Assembly: GCA_963995525.1 (NCBI GenBank)
Contig: OZ023205.1
Span: 64,768,845-64,832,844 of the forward strand
DNA from: Escarpia spicata
Taxonomy: Eukaryota > Annelida > Polychaeta > Sabellida > Siboglinidae
Length of the DNA: 64,000 nt
Reading direction: 5' to 3'
Below are positions 24,001 to 34,030 of the stretch, in pieces (position 1 is the first letter of the stretch; each line of letters starts with the position of its first letter). A program made the position numbers and the translations under genes. Below the pieces are notes generated by a model. The model searched no databases. It was not told the DNA's origin and saw only the letters and a list, made by a program, of their open reading frames with translations.

Positions 24001-25315
24001 TTCAATCCCCTATGCACCGATAAGCAACATGTATACATTTTCTTTTCAAATATGAAAACTTGGTTGTCTAAATTGCCATGTTTGAACATTACCTGAAACT
24101 GTTACTTTGGTCGCTTTTTACGCAAGGCGGCTACAGTCGACCAGTCCAGGGATATGTTTCCTGTTTACACCGCTGTACGCAACGATATCGAAGCTGTGGG
24201 CCATTTGTAGGTGGTCGACTGATGGTAACGACATGTGATCAGAACACCTGCTCGTGCAACAACCCGAATGAACCAAGTCGTTGGTGTCCATATGGAGCAA
24301 TGACTGACATATGGAGAGAAATGATGCACGAAAAGGTCATATCGCAGGTAAGGAACTGTACATTCGACATCAAACAAGTGTTGTGACCGCTCACGATAAC
24401 ACTATGACTATTGGGGCGCGGTAACCCGGCGATAGAACGTCGGACTGTCATTCGAGTGGACCGGACTTCGAGTTCTCTTGCTGCTGTCTTAATGTTTCTG
24501 TTCGGCCCAGTTTTGCCTTGTGTTTTGGAATTTGGAAGTTACATTATTATACTTTCATATGTTTATCTTGTACATATGACAGAGTAACCACAAATATCAG
24601 CTGTGTTTACCATAGAATATATCATGTTTACACGTCTGTTTATTTGTTTTCATTGCATTGCGGTCACAAGTATATCTAGACTCACGATTCGCTGAATAAT
24701 GTATCAACAAAACGTTCATTTATAAATATTTATGTATAATATACATTCTCTAAACGTACTTTGTCATCAGCATACGACTTTCGAAAGAAAAGAAACATAT
24801 CACATGAATTAACCGATCAGCAGAATGACAAGACTCCTTAGCAGATTATTAAAGCTAGTTCAATAATATCTCACAGCTACAACTTTAAATGAAGCTAGTG
24901 TATATTCTAGATTCCTCGCTGCGAAGAGCAAACATCACAGAACAAGGTGCTCTGATGGTACAACGAGAACCAGCTAACCCCATAGAAACCCTTATTCTAT
25001 GCAGCACACATCGACTGTCAGAATAGTGAACGGATTAGTAAAAGGCCCCAGAAACCGCACTTTTAGTTATGCTTCGGAAGGAATGAAAGAATGAAATGAC
25101 TTTTATTAGACCAATAGACCAATAATTATAAATACATATTATAACAGGGCAAATACGATAAGTCAGGGGACTCCCATTAAGGCACTTAAATGCCGCTGAC
25201 ACGAGAGCCACCTTAAATAATAATATTAATATAATAGCAGTATGTTTACTAAGTAAGTTAGCTGGTACTACATGAACATGTCATAGAACAAATATAATCA
25301 AAATACGCCAGTAGC

Positions 25316-25350
<35 letters not shown>

Positions 25351-26787
25351 CAACTATATGTATGTGTGTGTGTGTGTGTGTGTGCAACTATAAGCATATA
25401 ACGATACATTATACAAGTCACAAAATGCATCAATATATATTACGGTACATTTTATTTAATTATCTTCCACGTATATAACAGTTAATAATAGTACAAGCAT
25501 TTTTCAATAATGTATCTTTTGATATAAGTATAGAATCCATGGATACTGTGTGTGAATATTTTATAAATATTGATATCGGGAGAATTATTGAATATTTTTG
25601 CTACGCTGAATCTGATGTTTCTTTTGGCGAATTCGTGATTTACTCTCGGGATAAATACATTTGTGTATCCCCTAGTAGCATGCTAATGGCGTTGGGTATT
25701 GAATAAGACAAGGTTTTGATTGAGATAATCAGGCAGCGGCTTGTTGATCAATTTGAAATATAATGGCGTTCATTATCTTAACAATTAGTGAACGTTAGTT
25801 CACTTCGAGCCAAATACGTATTTTTTTGTAATTCACTGTTTAGTATTTCATTGTAAATATCCATTTGCATTTAGTGTAGTGAATAATGTGGTGTCATCTG
25901 CAAACATTATGAAATTTAATTAGTTACCAGAGCGGATAATATTATATCAGTTTGAAAAGGAGCTTTTGCAAAATTCTAACGCCGAGTTTGTAAACTCATA
26001 AAACTATAATTTAGATAACAAAATATTATGGCCAAGTGTGGCAAACGCTCTTGACAAATCAAGGTACACATTGATTGGAATCATACATTTATCAAGTTCC
26101 TGAGACTTTTTGTTAATGGATTTATTTGCAGGTAGTTAAGTGGAGTGTTCTTCTCTAAATCCATCTTGTCTATTGTAATATAGATTACGAAATGAGAAGT
26201 ACACGTGAATTATTGTGAGATACGTTTCATACTGGTTCTAATCTAGCCAGTGTTGCGATGGTTAGCTAAGTTCGTGAAATAATGTCATTCTTTCAACACA
26301 CTTGCTTCTTTAAAGGAGTCGACATTCTCAAGTTCTTGGTCGTTTGCTGTTTCCCCCGTTTTTGTATTGTTTGTCATCGAATTTTATGTATTGAATTCCA
26401 TTCTTAATGTTTTTGTTACATTGTCGAGACGTGTAGAAACAATTATTTGCATAATGCTATCATCACACAAGCACACGCAGCTACTAACAAACAACCCCAT
26501 GATGTAGTTAATTTTCAAAATCTGAAACTGATATATGTTTCAGGACGAGTTCCTAGCAGCAACTGATTTTGAGTGGATGCGCACAGCAAGGGACATATCA
26601 GCCCTGTTCAGCGACAACACTTCTCGCCTGATGAAAGCTGGACTGCGTCTAATCTCTTTGAAGTCGCACAAAATAGATTGCCCATGGCAAAAACAATGGC
26701 CAACCATCAAAGGATACGGTGCGACTGATACTTGTTCATTAGTCATTGTTCACATGCTTATGCTCGCACTGCGACAGTGTGTGTGTG

Positions 26788-26819
<32 letters not shown>

Positions 26820-29800
26820 TGCGTGTGTGTATCATTGGTGATTTTGTAGTTTAATTACATAAACAGCAATGATAGAAGTTTTAGAAAGCATCCGCATTAT
26901 TTCGTAATATTTACGGAATATTACTATTCCATGTATGTTTAAATGTCAGGAACCTGTTAATGAGGCAATGCTTGTTACACCTTTCCATATAATAGATGTT
27001 ACTTACTGGTTCGAGACTATATTTGGCGGATTAGATCGTAGAATTGGTGGTGCAGAAAAGTCGATAAACAAGTTGAATTACTGATTGATAAGTATTATTC
27101 TTGCCTTAATATCATTCATAAAGTTGCACTAAACATATATTGAGTAGCAATTGTGCTTAAAGTTAGTTAGTTAAAGTATTTTAGAACACCTTAGTGTAGA
27201 GAGTGATATTAGGGTAACTTAGCCTTCGATAAGTTGTAAACAGGATTTAACAAACCTGATTTTGTAGTAGAATATATAGGAGATAAATTAACACCCATCA
27301 TACTACTTACATAAGATAATGTCTTTGTAAGCCAGTACTTGCTAGATATTTTGACTAGGTAGCATTGTTGTTAAAATTAAAGCAGCCTAACATAACGCAA
27401 TTTAAAGTATTTAAATTAGGTCACTACCGGTAATGTTAGCGTTCGTGATATGATGAATTGTCGGCTGTGTAATTGAAATCTGTAACGTAAAGTGTGCTAT
27501 TGTACACAGGAAACAGTCTTTATAAAGACTAAGTTAGTAAAGTTATTAAATAAATTATGATGGGGATATGGCGCCTTGCAAGCGGCAAGTCAAGGCAAAG
27601 CGACACTTGCTGTGCGATCACTGCAATAGCTGGGAAGATTTGGCATTGTCCCGCTGTGGGAAGTCATGGCCAGTAACCATGGAGGAAGGATTCACCTTTC
27701 AGTTAGGTTGATATATATTGTGAAGGGAATGGAGATGGGAATTAGCAAGGAGACATGTCGAGTGGAGAGAGACGACAGGGAGAGAGGTGAGAATACTGCA
27801 AGACTGAAGGAGAATAGCAGTGGCAAGAAAACTGAGGAAAGGAGATTGAGAGGAGGGAAGGTGATTGGAGGGAAAGAAATTGGAAAATCGACGACAGAAA
27901 ACGTGACAAGCGTGAAGATAACAGGGGAGAAAGGGATCGTAGAGAAGGAGGGAGGGAAGATGGGACGGGAGAGGAGAGAAGAAAATTAGATGGGAGGAAA
28001 GATGAAGGGAGGAAAGGAAGTGAGAGCAAATTTGATAGAAGAGAAGTCGGTAAAAGGGACGCTGACAGGAGGAAAGGTGACAAGAGAAAAAGCGACAGGA
28101 AAGAATGGATCACAAGAGAATGTGAAAGGAAAGAAGACGACAAGGGGAAAAGACAACAACCAGACAGATGCAAACCGAAGAAGGAGCTACTCGAAGGCAG
28201 TGATTGAGGGGGCAATGAGGAAGGAGAGGGTGTTTATGGGCGACTCCATTATGAGAAACACGGACAAGACACTGAACGAGGGGAAGGACGTCGTTGTTTG
28301 TCTACCGGGGGCTAGGATTGAACATGTAACTGACAGGGTAGAGAAGGTATTGGGGCATGGCAAGGGAGGGTCTATACTGGTACATGTAGGAACAAATAGT
28401 GAAGGCAAAGAGGGAACAACTGGGATAGTACAGAAGTATAGACATTTATTGAGGAAGCTAAAGAAGACAAGAGTTGAACAAATCATTCTGTCAGGAATGT
28501 TGCCAGTACTGGGAGGAAGGGGGGCAACGTATAGAAACTGCAAGAGGATAGCGATCAATGCACTAGTTGAGCAGATGTGTGAAGAAGAGGGGTGGGATTC
28601 ACAGATTTATGGGTATACTTTGTTGGGAGGGAAGATATGTACATGAGAGATGGCCTCCATCTTAGAGGAAAAGGGGCAGCAGTTTTCTCAGAGAACCTGC
28701 TGCGATCTGTTGACAATGGAACAGGTTGCATCTATTTAAACTAGATTCGCAGAGGGGACTCACAGAAAAGCCTGAAACTGGAGGCATAAATAAAGACAGC
28801 ACAAATAAATCAGCAAAGAACAGTGTGGAAAACTCTTTTGTAGCTTTTTAAGAAATTAACTAAACATTATGGTAGAAGATATTGACCCTCACATAATATG
28901 TATAACCGAATCCTGGACCACCACCGATATATCAGATGCTGAATTGGGACTGACAGGATATGTAACGTTTAGGAAAGATAGAATAGGAAGAAAGGGAGGT
29001 GTAGTTATTTTGTATATTAAAGAATCTATTCAGGCTTATGAAATAAAATTATTAAGAGAAGCAGATTGAGAAGTAGCTGTTTGGTGTAACTTAGTTACAG
29101 GAAACTTAACGTTAACAGTTGGGTTAGTTTATCGAAGTCCAAACATAAGCATAGAAGAGAATGAAAAAATACAAAACGCTATAAGGGAAGTAAACAAACG
29201 GGACTGCATTATTATAGGGGATTTTAACCACGGGCATATACAATGGAATTCTCTACAGAGTATGGGGACTGAGGACCACAAGTTTTTAGTTTTAGTTTAA
29301 GATACTTTCCTTTCTCAACATGTGCTAGAACCAACTAGGGGTGAGAATGTGTTAGACATAGTTTTGTCCACACATAATGAATTAGTTGACAATGTCAAAA
29401 TATGTGAGCCACTGGGGAGTAGTGATCACAACCAGATACACTTTATCATCAAAATAAAATCAGAAAGGAATAGTAAAATGCAGTATAGGATAAATTTCCA
29501 CAAAGGAAGGTATAAGGACACGATGTCATATTTACCAAAGATAGACTGGAATAACACACTAAAAAATAAGACAGCAACAGAATGCTGGAATATACTAAAG
29601 AGTGAAATTAAGTGCATAGTCGATAAATGTGTACCCTTCAAGACAAGTGGAACGGTCCAAAAAGAAACACTTATCGAAAGAAGCCATTAGAAAAATTACG
29701 TACAAACAAATGATGTGGAAGTCATATAGATGTACTGGAAATGATGAAGACTACAACAGTTATAAAGAAGCACTTATCCAAGCAACAGCTGAAATTATAA

Positions 29801-32800
29801 ATTCAAAGAGAAGCTGTGAACAACAATTAGCTAGTAATATAAAACATGACAGCAAGAGGTTTTATACGTATGTTCGAAACAAATAGAAAGTTCAAGATAA
29901 GGTCGGTCCTCTAGAAGATAGTGCTGGAAATATAATACCAGAAGGAATGAGTACATTAGTTCAGTGTTTACAAGAGAAGATATTAGTTCACTGCCAGTAT
30001 CAGAGGCTAAGTTCAAGGGGGCAGATTCAGAATATTTAAATAGATTTTAAGAAAGCTTTCGACAAAGTACCACATCAAAGATTACTGCTTAAACTAAAGT
30101 CCCATGGCATAGGAAATGGTATAATGAACTGGATAGAAAAATGGCTGATTAACAGAAGACAACGTCTAGTAGTTGACGGGGAGGCCTCAAACTGGAAATC
30201 GGTATTGAGTGGGGTACCACAGGTGTCAGTACTGGGACCTATATTATTCTTAATATATATCAACAATTTGGATGATGAAATAACAAGCAAGTTGTTGAAA
30301 TTTGCAAATGATACAATAGTGTTTAGAAGGATTAAAAGTGATGGAGATAGACCACATTTACAAGATGATCTTGACAAGTTGATCAAATGGACTGAAAAGT
30401 GGCAAATGCTGTTTAATTTTGGGAAATGTAAACGCCTCCACGCAGGACATGGGAACGAAGAGTTAGAATATACAATGGGGGGGGGGGGGGGGGTACTGTA
30501 CTAAATACTACTGTAAAAGAAAAAGACTTAGGGTTAACCATTAGTGCTGATATGAAGGTTTCAGAGCAATGCAATTGCAACTTCAAAGGGAAATCAAATC
30601 CTTGGATTAATTAGGCGAAACATAACGTATACGAAAAAAGAGCTAATAATACCGCTGTACAAAACAATAGTTAGGCCTCATTTAGAATATTGTATTCAAG
30701 CGTGGAGGCCTTATCGCAGGAAGGACATAGATATGCTAGAAAGAGTGCAGAGGAGAGCAACTAATATGATACCAAATCTGAGGGATCTTAGTTTCGAAAT
30801 ACGCAGAAAAAAGGCTTAACAACACTAGACCCCAGGAGATTGAGAGGAGATCAGATAGAAGTGTTTAAAATAATGAATGGTTATGAAAATATTGATAGAC
30901 ATTTTTTTTTCTCAGTTAAGAAAGATAGAAGGACTAGAGGACATGAAGTTACATTAGCAAAGGAGCAGTGTAGATTATATATATAAGAAAGTTCTCATTT
31001 TCACAAAGGACTGTAAATGAATGGAACAGATCATCTGCTGATTGTGTGGGTGCTAGTAGCGTGAATATGTTTAAAAATAAAATCGACACATACCTTAGAA
31101 GGGCGGGACACACATAGATAAAAGTGTAGAACTCTCGATAAGCCAAAGTGCTTCCTTGTCCACTTGCCACCAATAGTTAATTATCTGGGTGGCAATCTTG
31201 TTAAATCTTTTTAAACCATTGGCTGACAAAACAAAAGTCTCGTTTTACTTTCTCGATTGTCACCATTTTCATGCAGATGACACCCAGTTGTACATTTCTT
31301 TATTTACTCCTAATACTAATTGCTCTTTAGATCAGCTCGGAAATTACCTTATTGACATTTTCATTTGGATGACTGGGAGTAGATATTAGTTAAATGCCGA
31401 TTAAACAGAGTTTCTTATTATTGGCCGCGTTCAAAATTAAAAGCTTTTTCCTACACCTATGCATAGGCAGTACGGTATGCTTGAAATTTCAACACGAAAT
31501 CTAGGAGTTACTTTTGATGATAATTTCAATTTTTAGACGACATATTTATCAAACTTGTTTGTGCTGTTAATATCATATTCTTAATTTACGAAGTATTTGC
31601 CGTTATTTGCCTTTTAAAAAAAACATTGCAACTGCATTGGTAATTATATATTTTTTGGATTCATCGTAGCAATTCTCGTTTTCACCAATATTGATCTTAC
31701 TGTTAACACAAGGTTACAACGTGTATAAACACGCCAACCCTCCACCAACGTCAGATGTCCTCAAAATCGGCATCAATCTCCCTACAGAGGCGAAGTCAAA
31801 AGCGCCATCAAGGCAATGAAGTGTCGTAAAGCCCCATGCATAGATTCCATTCATTCCGAGATGTTGCAGGCAGACTTCAATACAGCTACTAGAGTGCTGA
31901 CTGACTTGTTCAAGACCATCAGGGACGAAGACATTATTCCAAGTGACTGGACTAAAAGTCTCACTCCCTCTAAAAGAGGCAACCATCAAATTTGTAACAA
32001 CTGGCGATGAATCACACTCTTGTCAATCCCCAGTAAAGTTTTCTGCAGAGTCGTTCTTGAAAGAATCTGAAAACAAGCTGAGGCAAGAACAAGCTGGATT
32101 TCGGAACGGAGAAAACATTTGGCAGTGTCCATCGTGACACCCTGTGGAAGATTCTAAGATCCTTTGGAGTCCCTTAAAAGGTTAATTCACTGATAGCTAA
32201 ATTTTACGACCACTTTGAATGTAGCGTCATCCTGAGTAATTCACCCTCTGAGTGGTTCCCAGTGAAATCCGGTGTTAGGCAGGGCAGTATCCTCTCCCCC
32301 ATCCTCTTCCTGGTCGTCATCGACTGGGTTATGCGGAAAACAACATATAAAACCTGGGTCATCCAGTGGACTCTGTTCTCCCAGTTGGAAGACATTGACT
32401 TTTACGATGACTTTGCAGTTCTCTCAGTAAAGCCTGACCATCTGCTAGAGAAAAGTAATAGACTAGACAGCTATGCAAACGAAACTGGACTTATCCACAA
32501 AGTACCACCAAGACACCACAACGGAAGCCTGAGAAGATCTGCCGGATAATCTGGCCTAATAAAATATCCAAAATATTAGGCTTCCTGTCCGATATTGTAT
32601 AAATTTAAAGATCTGTTCCATTGCCTACCAGGCACTTTCATGTAAGCAACCATTACATTTACATTCATAGCTTACTACAGTAAGAAAGTTTATCCAGCTT
32701 TGATCATCTAGTTCTGATTTACTTTTTGTTCCTAGAGTCAATATTTATATTGGAACTAGGGCATTTTCTGTTGCTGCATTAAATCTTTTGAATATGCTTT

Positions 32801-33264
32801 TGAATATCTTGAGATATATATGTTGATAGTATTACACAATTATGCCGTCAGTTAAAAATATACCTTCAAAACCTCGCGAATCCACTTTAGCTCTCTGGAG
32901 TATCGAACGACCTATTGACGACTTTACTACTGCTTATCGAATCAGACATTAACAAATCCTTTTGTATTGATGCGCCTCTGTGCTTGGTTTCCGAGGATTT
33001 AGGTGCAAAAGAAGATACATTATTATTATTATTATTATTGTAGAGACCAACGAAGCAGCATTGACCCACGCCTCGTCGTTCGTGCAGTCGATCCGTACTT
33101 GGAGCAATCGGATCTTTGCGAGTGGCCTTTCCACAGACAGAACGGTCAACGAGAAAACAAAGACCCTTGATGAGCTGTATACGCGGCTGGTTGAAGAAGT
33201 TGCGCAAGGAGAACGGGGCATGGATGTTGTCATGTTGTTTGTCGCAATGGCCAAACAATGCTAG
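20920..33264 (+). CDS. SABATH-family carboxyl methyltransferase (8 exons, about 380 aa)
   Basis: Predicted enzyme that transfers a methyl group from S-adenosylmethionine to the carboxylate of a small acid, giving a methyl ester; probably cytosolic (no signal peptide or membrane segment seen). Exons: 20920-21058, 21299-21397, 21945-22043, 22974-23112, 23651-23784, 24211-24347, 26544-26718, 33044-33264. All introns are GT-AG, phases 1,1,1,2,1,0,1, summing to 1143 nt. Motifs: Gln32 in TPMHQK, SAM-binding EYGTADGINS (62-71), NDFN (102-105), GRSFY (131-135) and SVHLGFSMSSLSWLSERP (143-160). From memory of the plant salicylate methyltransferase structure, Gln32, Ser133-Phe134 and Trp155 match its Gln25, Ser129-Phe130 and Trp151, which bind substrate carboxylate and cofactor. 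The length fits the family. The substrate cannot be told. ATTAAA at 33416 is a possible poly(A) signal. Confidence 0.88.
21299..21397 (+). CDS. Methyltransferase exon 2
   Basis: Acceptor TTTTCAAACAG, donor GTATGT. Carries the SAM-binding motif PFVICEYGTADGINSLSLM. Confidence 0.9.
21700..21925 (+). repeat. Intronic minisatellite, about 23-bp period
   Basis: Repeats of CATTGTGCGTTCTATTGTTG with variants, about nine imperfect units, wholly inside intron 2 of the methyltransferase gene. Confidence 0.8.
21945..22043 (+). CDS. Methyltransferase exon 3
   Basis: Acceptor CTATTTACTAG, donor GTGCGT. Encodes HIIYEDRPINDFNCLIRLFE; the D-x-P-x-NDFN motif is typical of SABATH enzymes. Confidence 0.9.
22974..23112 (+). 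CDS. Methyltransferase exon 4
   Basis: Acceptor TTGTCTGCCCAG, donor GTGAGC. Encodes VFVTCCGRSFYKQCLPNESV and LGFSMSSLSWLSE, the most diagnostic SABATH block. No ORF of 60 codons covers it because the exon is short and flanked by stops. Confidence 0.9.
23651..23784 (+). CDS. Methyltransferase exon 5
   Basis: Acceptor TGTATATAG, donor GTAACA (weak). Encodes QAASDWDTFFLHRAKELVS, matching the family's 'Q...D...FL..R..EL..GG' helix. Confidence 0.85.
24211..24347 (+). CDS. Methyltransferase exon 6
   Basis: Acceptor CCATTTGTAG, donor GTAAGG. Completes the ELVSGGRLMVTT motif across the junction, then GAMTDIWREMMHEKVISQ. Confidence 0.85.
25080..26250 (-). mobile_element. Antisense LINE fragment in intron 6
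   Basis: Read on the minus strand. A broken RT with DGFREEHST (about 26170), then IPINVYLDLSRAFATLGHNI (about 26080; the catalytic Asp of 'KAFDT' is now Ala), then a jump to FIMFADDTTLFTTLN (about 25910), then a VNHEFAKRNIRFSV-type C-terminal segment (about 25640). It ends with AATAAAAGTCATTTCATTC and an ATTC-rich tail near 25080. Central RT motifs are deleted. A family different from LINE-alpha. Confidence 0.7.
25320..25385. repeat. (TA)n and (TG)n microsatellites
   Basis: About 28 bp of TA (25320-25347) and 20 bp of TG (25363-25383), inside intron 6 of the methyltransferase gene. Confidence 0.9.
26544..26718 (+). CDS. Methyltransferase exon 7
   Basis: Acceptor ATATATGTTTCAG, donor GTGCGA. 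Encodes DEFLAATDFEWMRTARDISA through PWQKQWPTIKGY; ends in phase 1, matching exon 8 only. Confidence 0.85.
26779..26829. repeat. (TG)n/(TGCG)n microsatellite
   Basis: Simple repeat just inside intron 7, about 60 bp after the donor. Confidence 0.9.
27666..28646 (+). pseudogene. LINE-gamma ORF1 remnant (basic linker and SGNH esterase-like domain)
   Basis: Two adjacent ORFs (27666-27989 and 27990-28646) separated by one stop. The first is a low-complexity Lys/Arg/Glu/Gly stretch. The second ends in the esterase-like domain with Ser in GDSI and VGTN, and loses its frame just before the catalytic D-x-x-H block (RDGLHL). In related elements ORF1p is thought to aid the retrotransposition particle. 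This copy cannot make the whole protein. Confidence 0.7.
28869..30504 (+). pseudogene. LINE-gamma ORF2 remnant (endonuclease and partial RT)
   Basis: Begins MVEDIDPHIICITESW at 28869. In-frame stops or shifts fall at 29067, 29297, 29687 and 29884. The endonuclease retains GDFN and the SSDHN His box. RT motifs from KKAFD onward are present but the catalytic box reads FANDT, and a G run at 30478-30491 disrupts the frame. Confidence 0.75.
31216..31730 (+). mobile_element. LINE-epsilon fragment, left part (RT palm)
   Basis: Holds HFHADDTQLYISLFTPNT (31262, the catalytic ADD box with Phe/Tyr replaced by His), LDQLGNYLIDIFIWMT, NAD.TEFLIIG and STRNLGVTFDDNFNF. These are hallmarks of a CR1/Rex-type RT. 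It is cut at about 31730 by another LINE and its C-terminal part continues at 32580. Confidence 0.7.
31731..32575 (+). mobile_element. LINE-delta fragment (RT), inserted in LINE-epsilon
   Basis: RT N-terminal to palm pieces: AIKAMKCRKAPCIDSIHSEM (31806), DIIPSDWTKSLTP, NWR.ITLLSIPSKVF, LRQEQAGFR (32077), GVRQGSILSPILFLVVIDWV (32265), then DIDFYDDFAVLSVK (32392), where FADD has become FYDD. Several frameshifts and a central deletion. Related to the fragment at 43600-44640. Confidence 0.7.
32580..32870 (+). mobile_element. LINE-epsilon fragment, right part (3' end)
   Basis: Continues LINE-epsilon: an INLKICSIAYQALSC segment (32605), then SSSDLLFVPRVNIYIGTRAF (32707), then SVAALNLLNMLLNILRY. 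This is the usual C-terminal end of CR1/Rex-type ORF2. Confidence 0.6.
33044..33264 (+). CDS. Methyltransferase exon 8 (terminal)
   Basis: Acceptor is a TTA repeat followed by TTGTAG, giving a poor pyrimidine tract. The phase matches exon 7 (G plus AG makes Glu). Encodes SFVQSIRTWSNRIFASGLS, then LDELYTRLVEEVAQGERGMD, then MLFVAMAKQC and TAG. This is the C-terminal helix region of animal and microbial SABATH-type enzymes. Confidence 0.85.
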
Positions 33265-33599
33265 AATTGAGTCAGAACCGCAGCGACTAACAATTTGTGA
33301 GTCTGCTAGCCGACGTTTTGTTTGATAATTAGTCGTACACTCAAATGGAGTTGAAACATCACCCGTGAAGTTGTTTAAACTGAACGCGCTAGTCAAAATG
33401 TTCACATTTGGTAGTATTAAAACACTTACAACTTGATTTTCTTTGTCATCAATGAGCATTGATCGTCGTCGATAAAGTGATTACCTCGGTGATTATGTTT
33501 GTGATAGCAACACATTTTATACAGAGAGTTGAAAGTAGCATTTTTTTATAACTTAGGACATCCATATTTGACATACGGAATAATCCTTCGGGGTCTACA

Positions 33600-34030
33600 T
33601 AGTAGTATGTCCTTCCTCACGCAGTCCTCCCATCTCAGCTGTGCCCTTCCATTTTTGCTGTTTCATTTATGTATTTTTGACTCCGCTCACTTTGTTAGTT
33701 TTCGTGCATCCAACCTTGCATGCCCATTTCGTCCGGAATCTCAATCCTCCTCCTATTAGAATGCATTGCATCCCAACATCTTTTTTTCAGATCGTTCATT
33801 CTTCTTCTGTCTACCCTCTTTGTTCTTGATACACTTCGAGTAGTTCCCGCAAACTTGCAACTTGTGTTGTTGTTCTTCTGTAAATGCCATTGTCTTTATA
33901 CATTGCCATGCCGGTGTAACATACGTTCTAACTACTCTTCCTTTCAGCTGTATCAACATTGTTTTGTTTATTATCCCTCCCTTTTCCGTTCTCCAAGCAT
34001 CAAGTGTTATTATTCCGTACGCTGGTAGTT
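33600..34030 (-). mobile_element. LINE 3' fragment, antisense
   Basis: Minus strand. It has a LKGRVVRTYVTPAWQC segment, then TMAFTEEQQHKLQVCGNYS, then basic RRMNDLRKEV-like and LRWEDCVRKD-like stretches in shifting frames. It resembles the post-RT region of RTE-like or jockey-like LINEs. Confidence 0.55.

Larger units (their letters stand above)
27560..31210 (+). mobile_element. CR1-like LINE (LINE-gamma), long copy in intron 7
   Basis: Sense to the host gene. ORF1-like part: a C-x2-C finger (CDHCNSWEDLALSRCGKS, about 27615-27668), a long Lys/Glu/Gly-rich linker (27740-28190), then a SGNH esterase-like domain (FMGDSIMRN at 28233, VHVGTN at 28385, and RDGLHLRGKGAAVFSENLL at 28643 after a frameshift). 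PHD-like and esterase domains in ORF1 are known from CR1-like LINEs. Endonuclease: 28869-29640, with ICITESW, IIIGDFN and SSDHN. RT: DFKKAFDKVPHQRLL (30043), GVPQVSVLGPILFLIYINN (30210), FANDT (30300) for FADDT. The N-terminal third of the RT is deleted near 30030. Ends with the TTAAATC tail at 31210. Its 5' edge may reach upstream into 27100-27560. Confidence 0.82.

Noticed and set aside
24078..24210. Upstream extension of exon 6 (CLHRCTQRYRSCGPFV)
   Set aside because: The acceptor at 24210 joins exon 5 to give the conserved ELVSGGRLMV motif; the upstream Cys-rich stretch has no counterpart in the family.
26947..27082. Alternative last exon of the methyltransferase after AAATGTCAG, reading EPVNEAML and ending KLNY stop
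   Set aside because: Exon 7 ends in phase 1 and this frame needs phase 0. In the correct phase it hits a stop within four codons, and it does not resemble the SABATH C-terminus, whereas 33044-33264 does and fits the phase.
27742..28558. Ser/Leu/Pro-rich minus-strand ORFs of 157 and 123 aa
   Set aside because: Antisense shadows of the basic linker and esterase-like domain of LINE-gamma ORF1.
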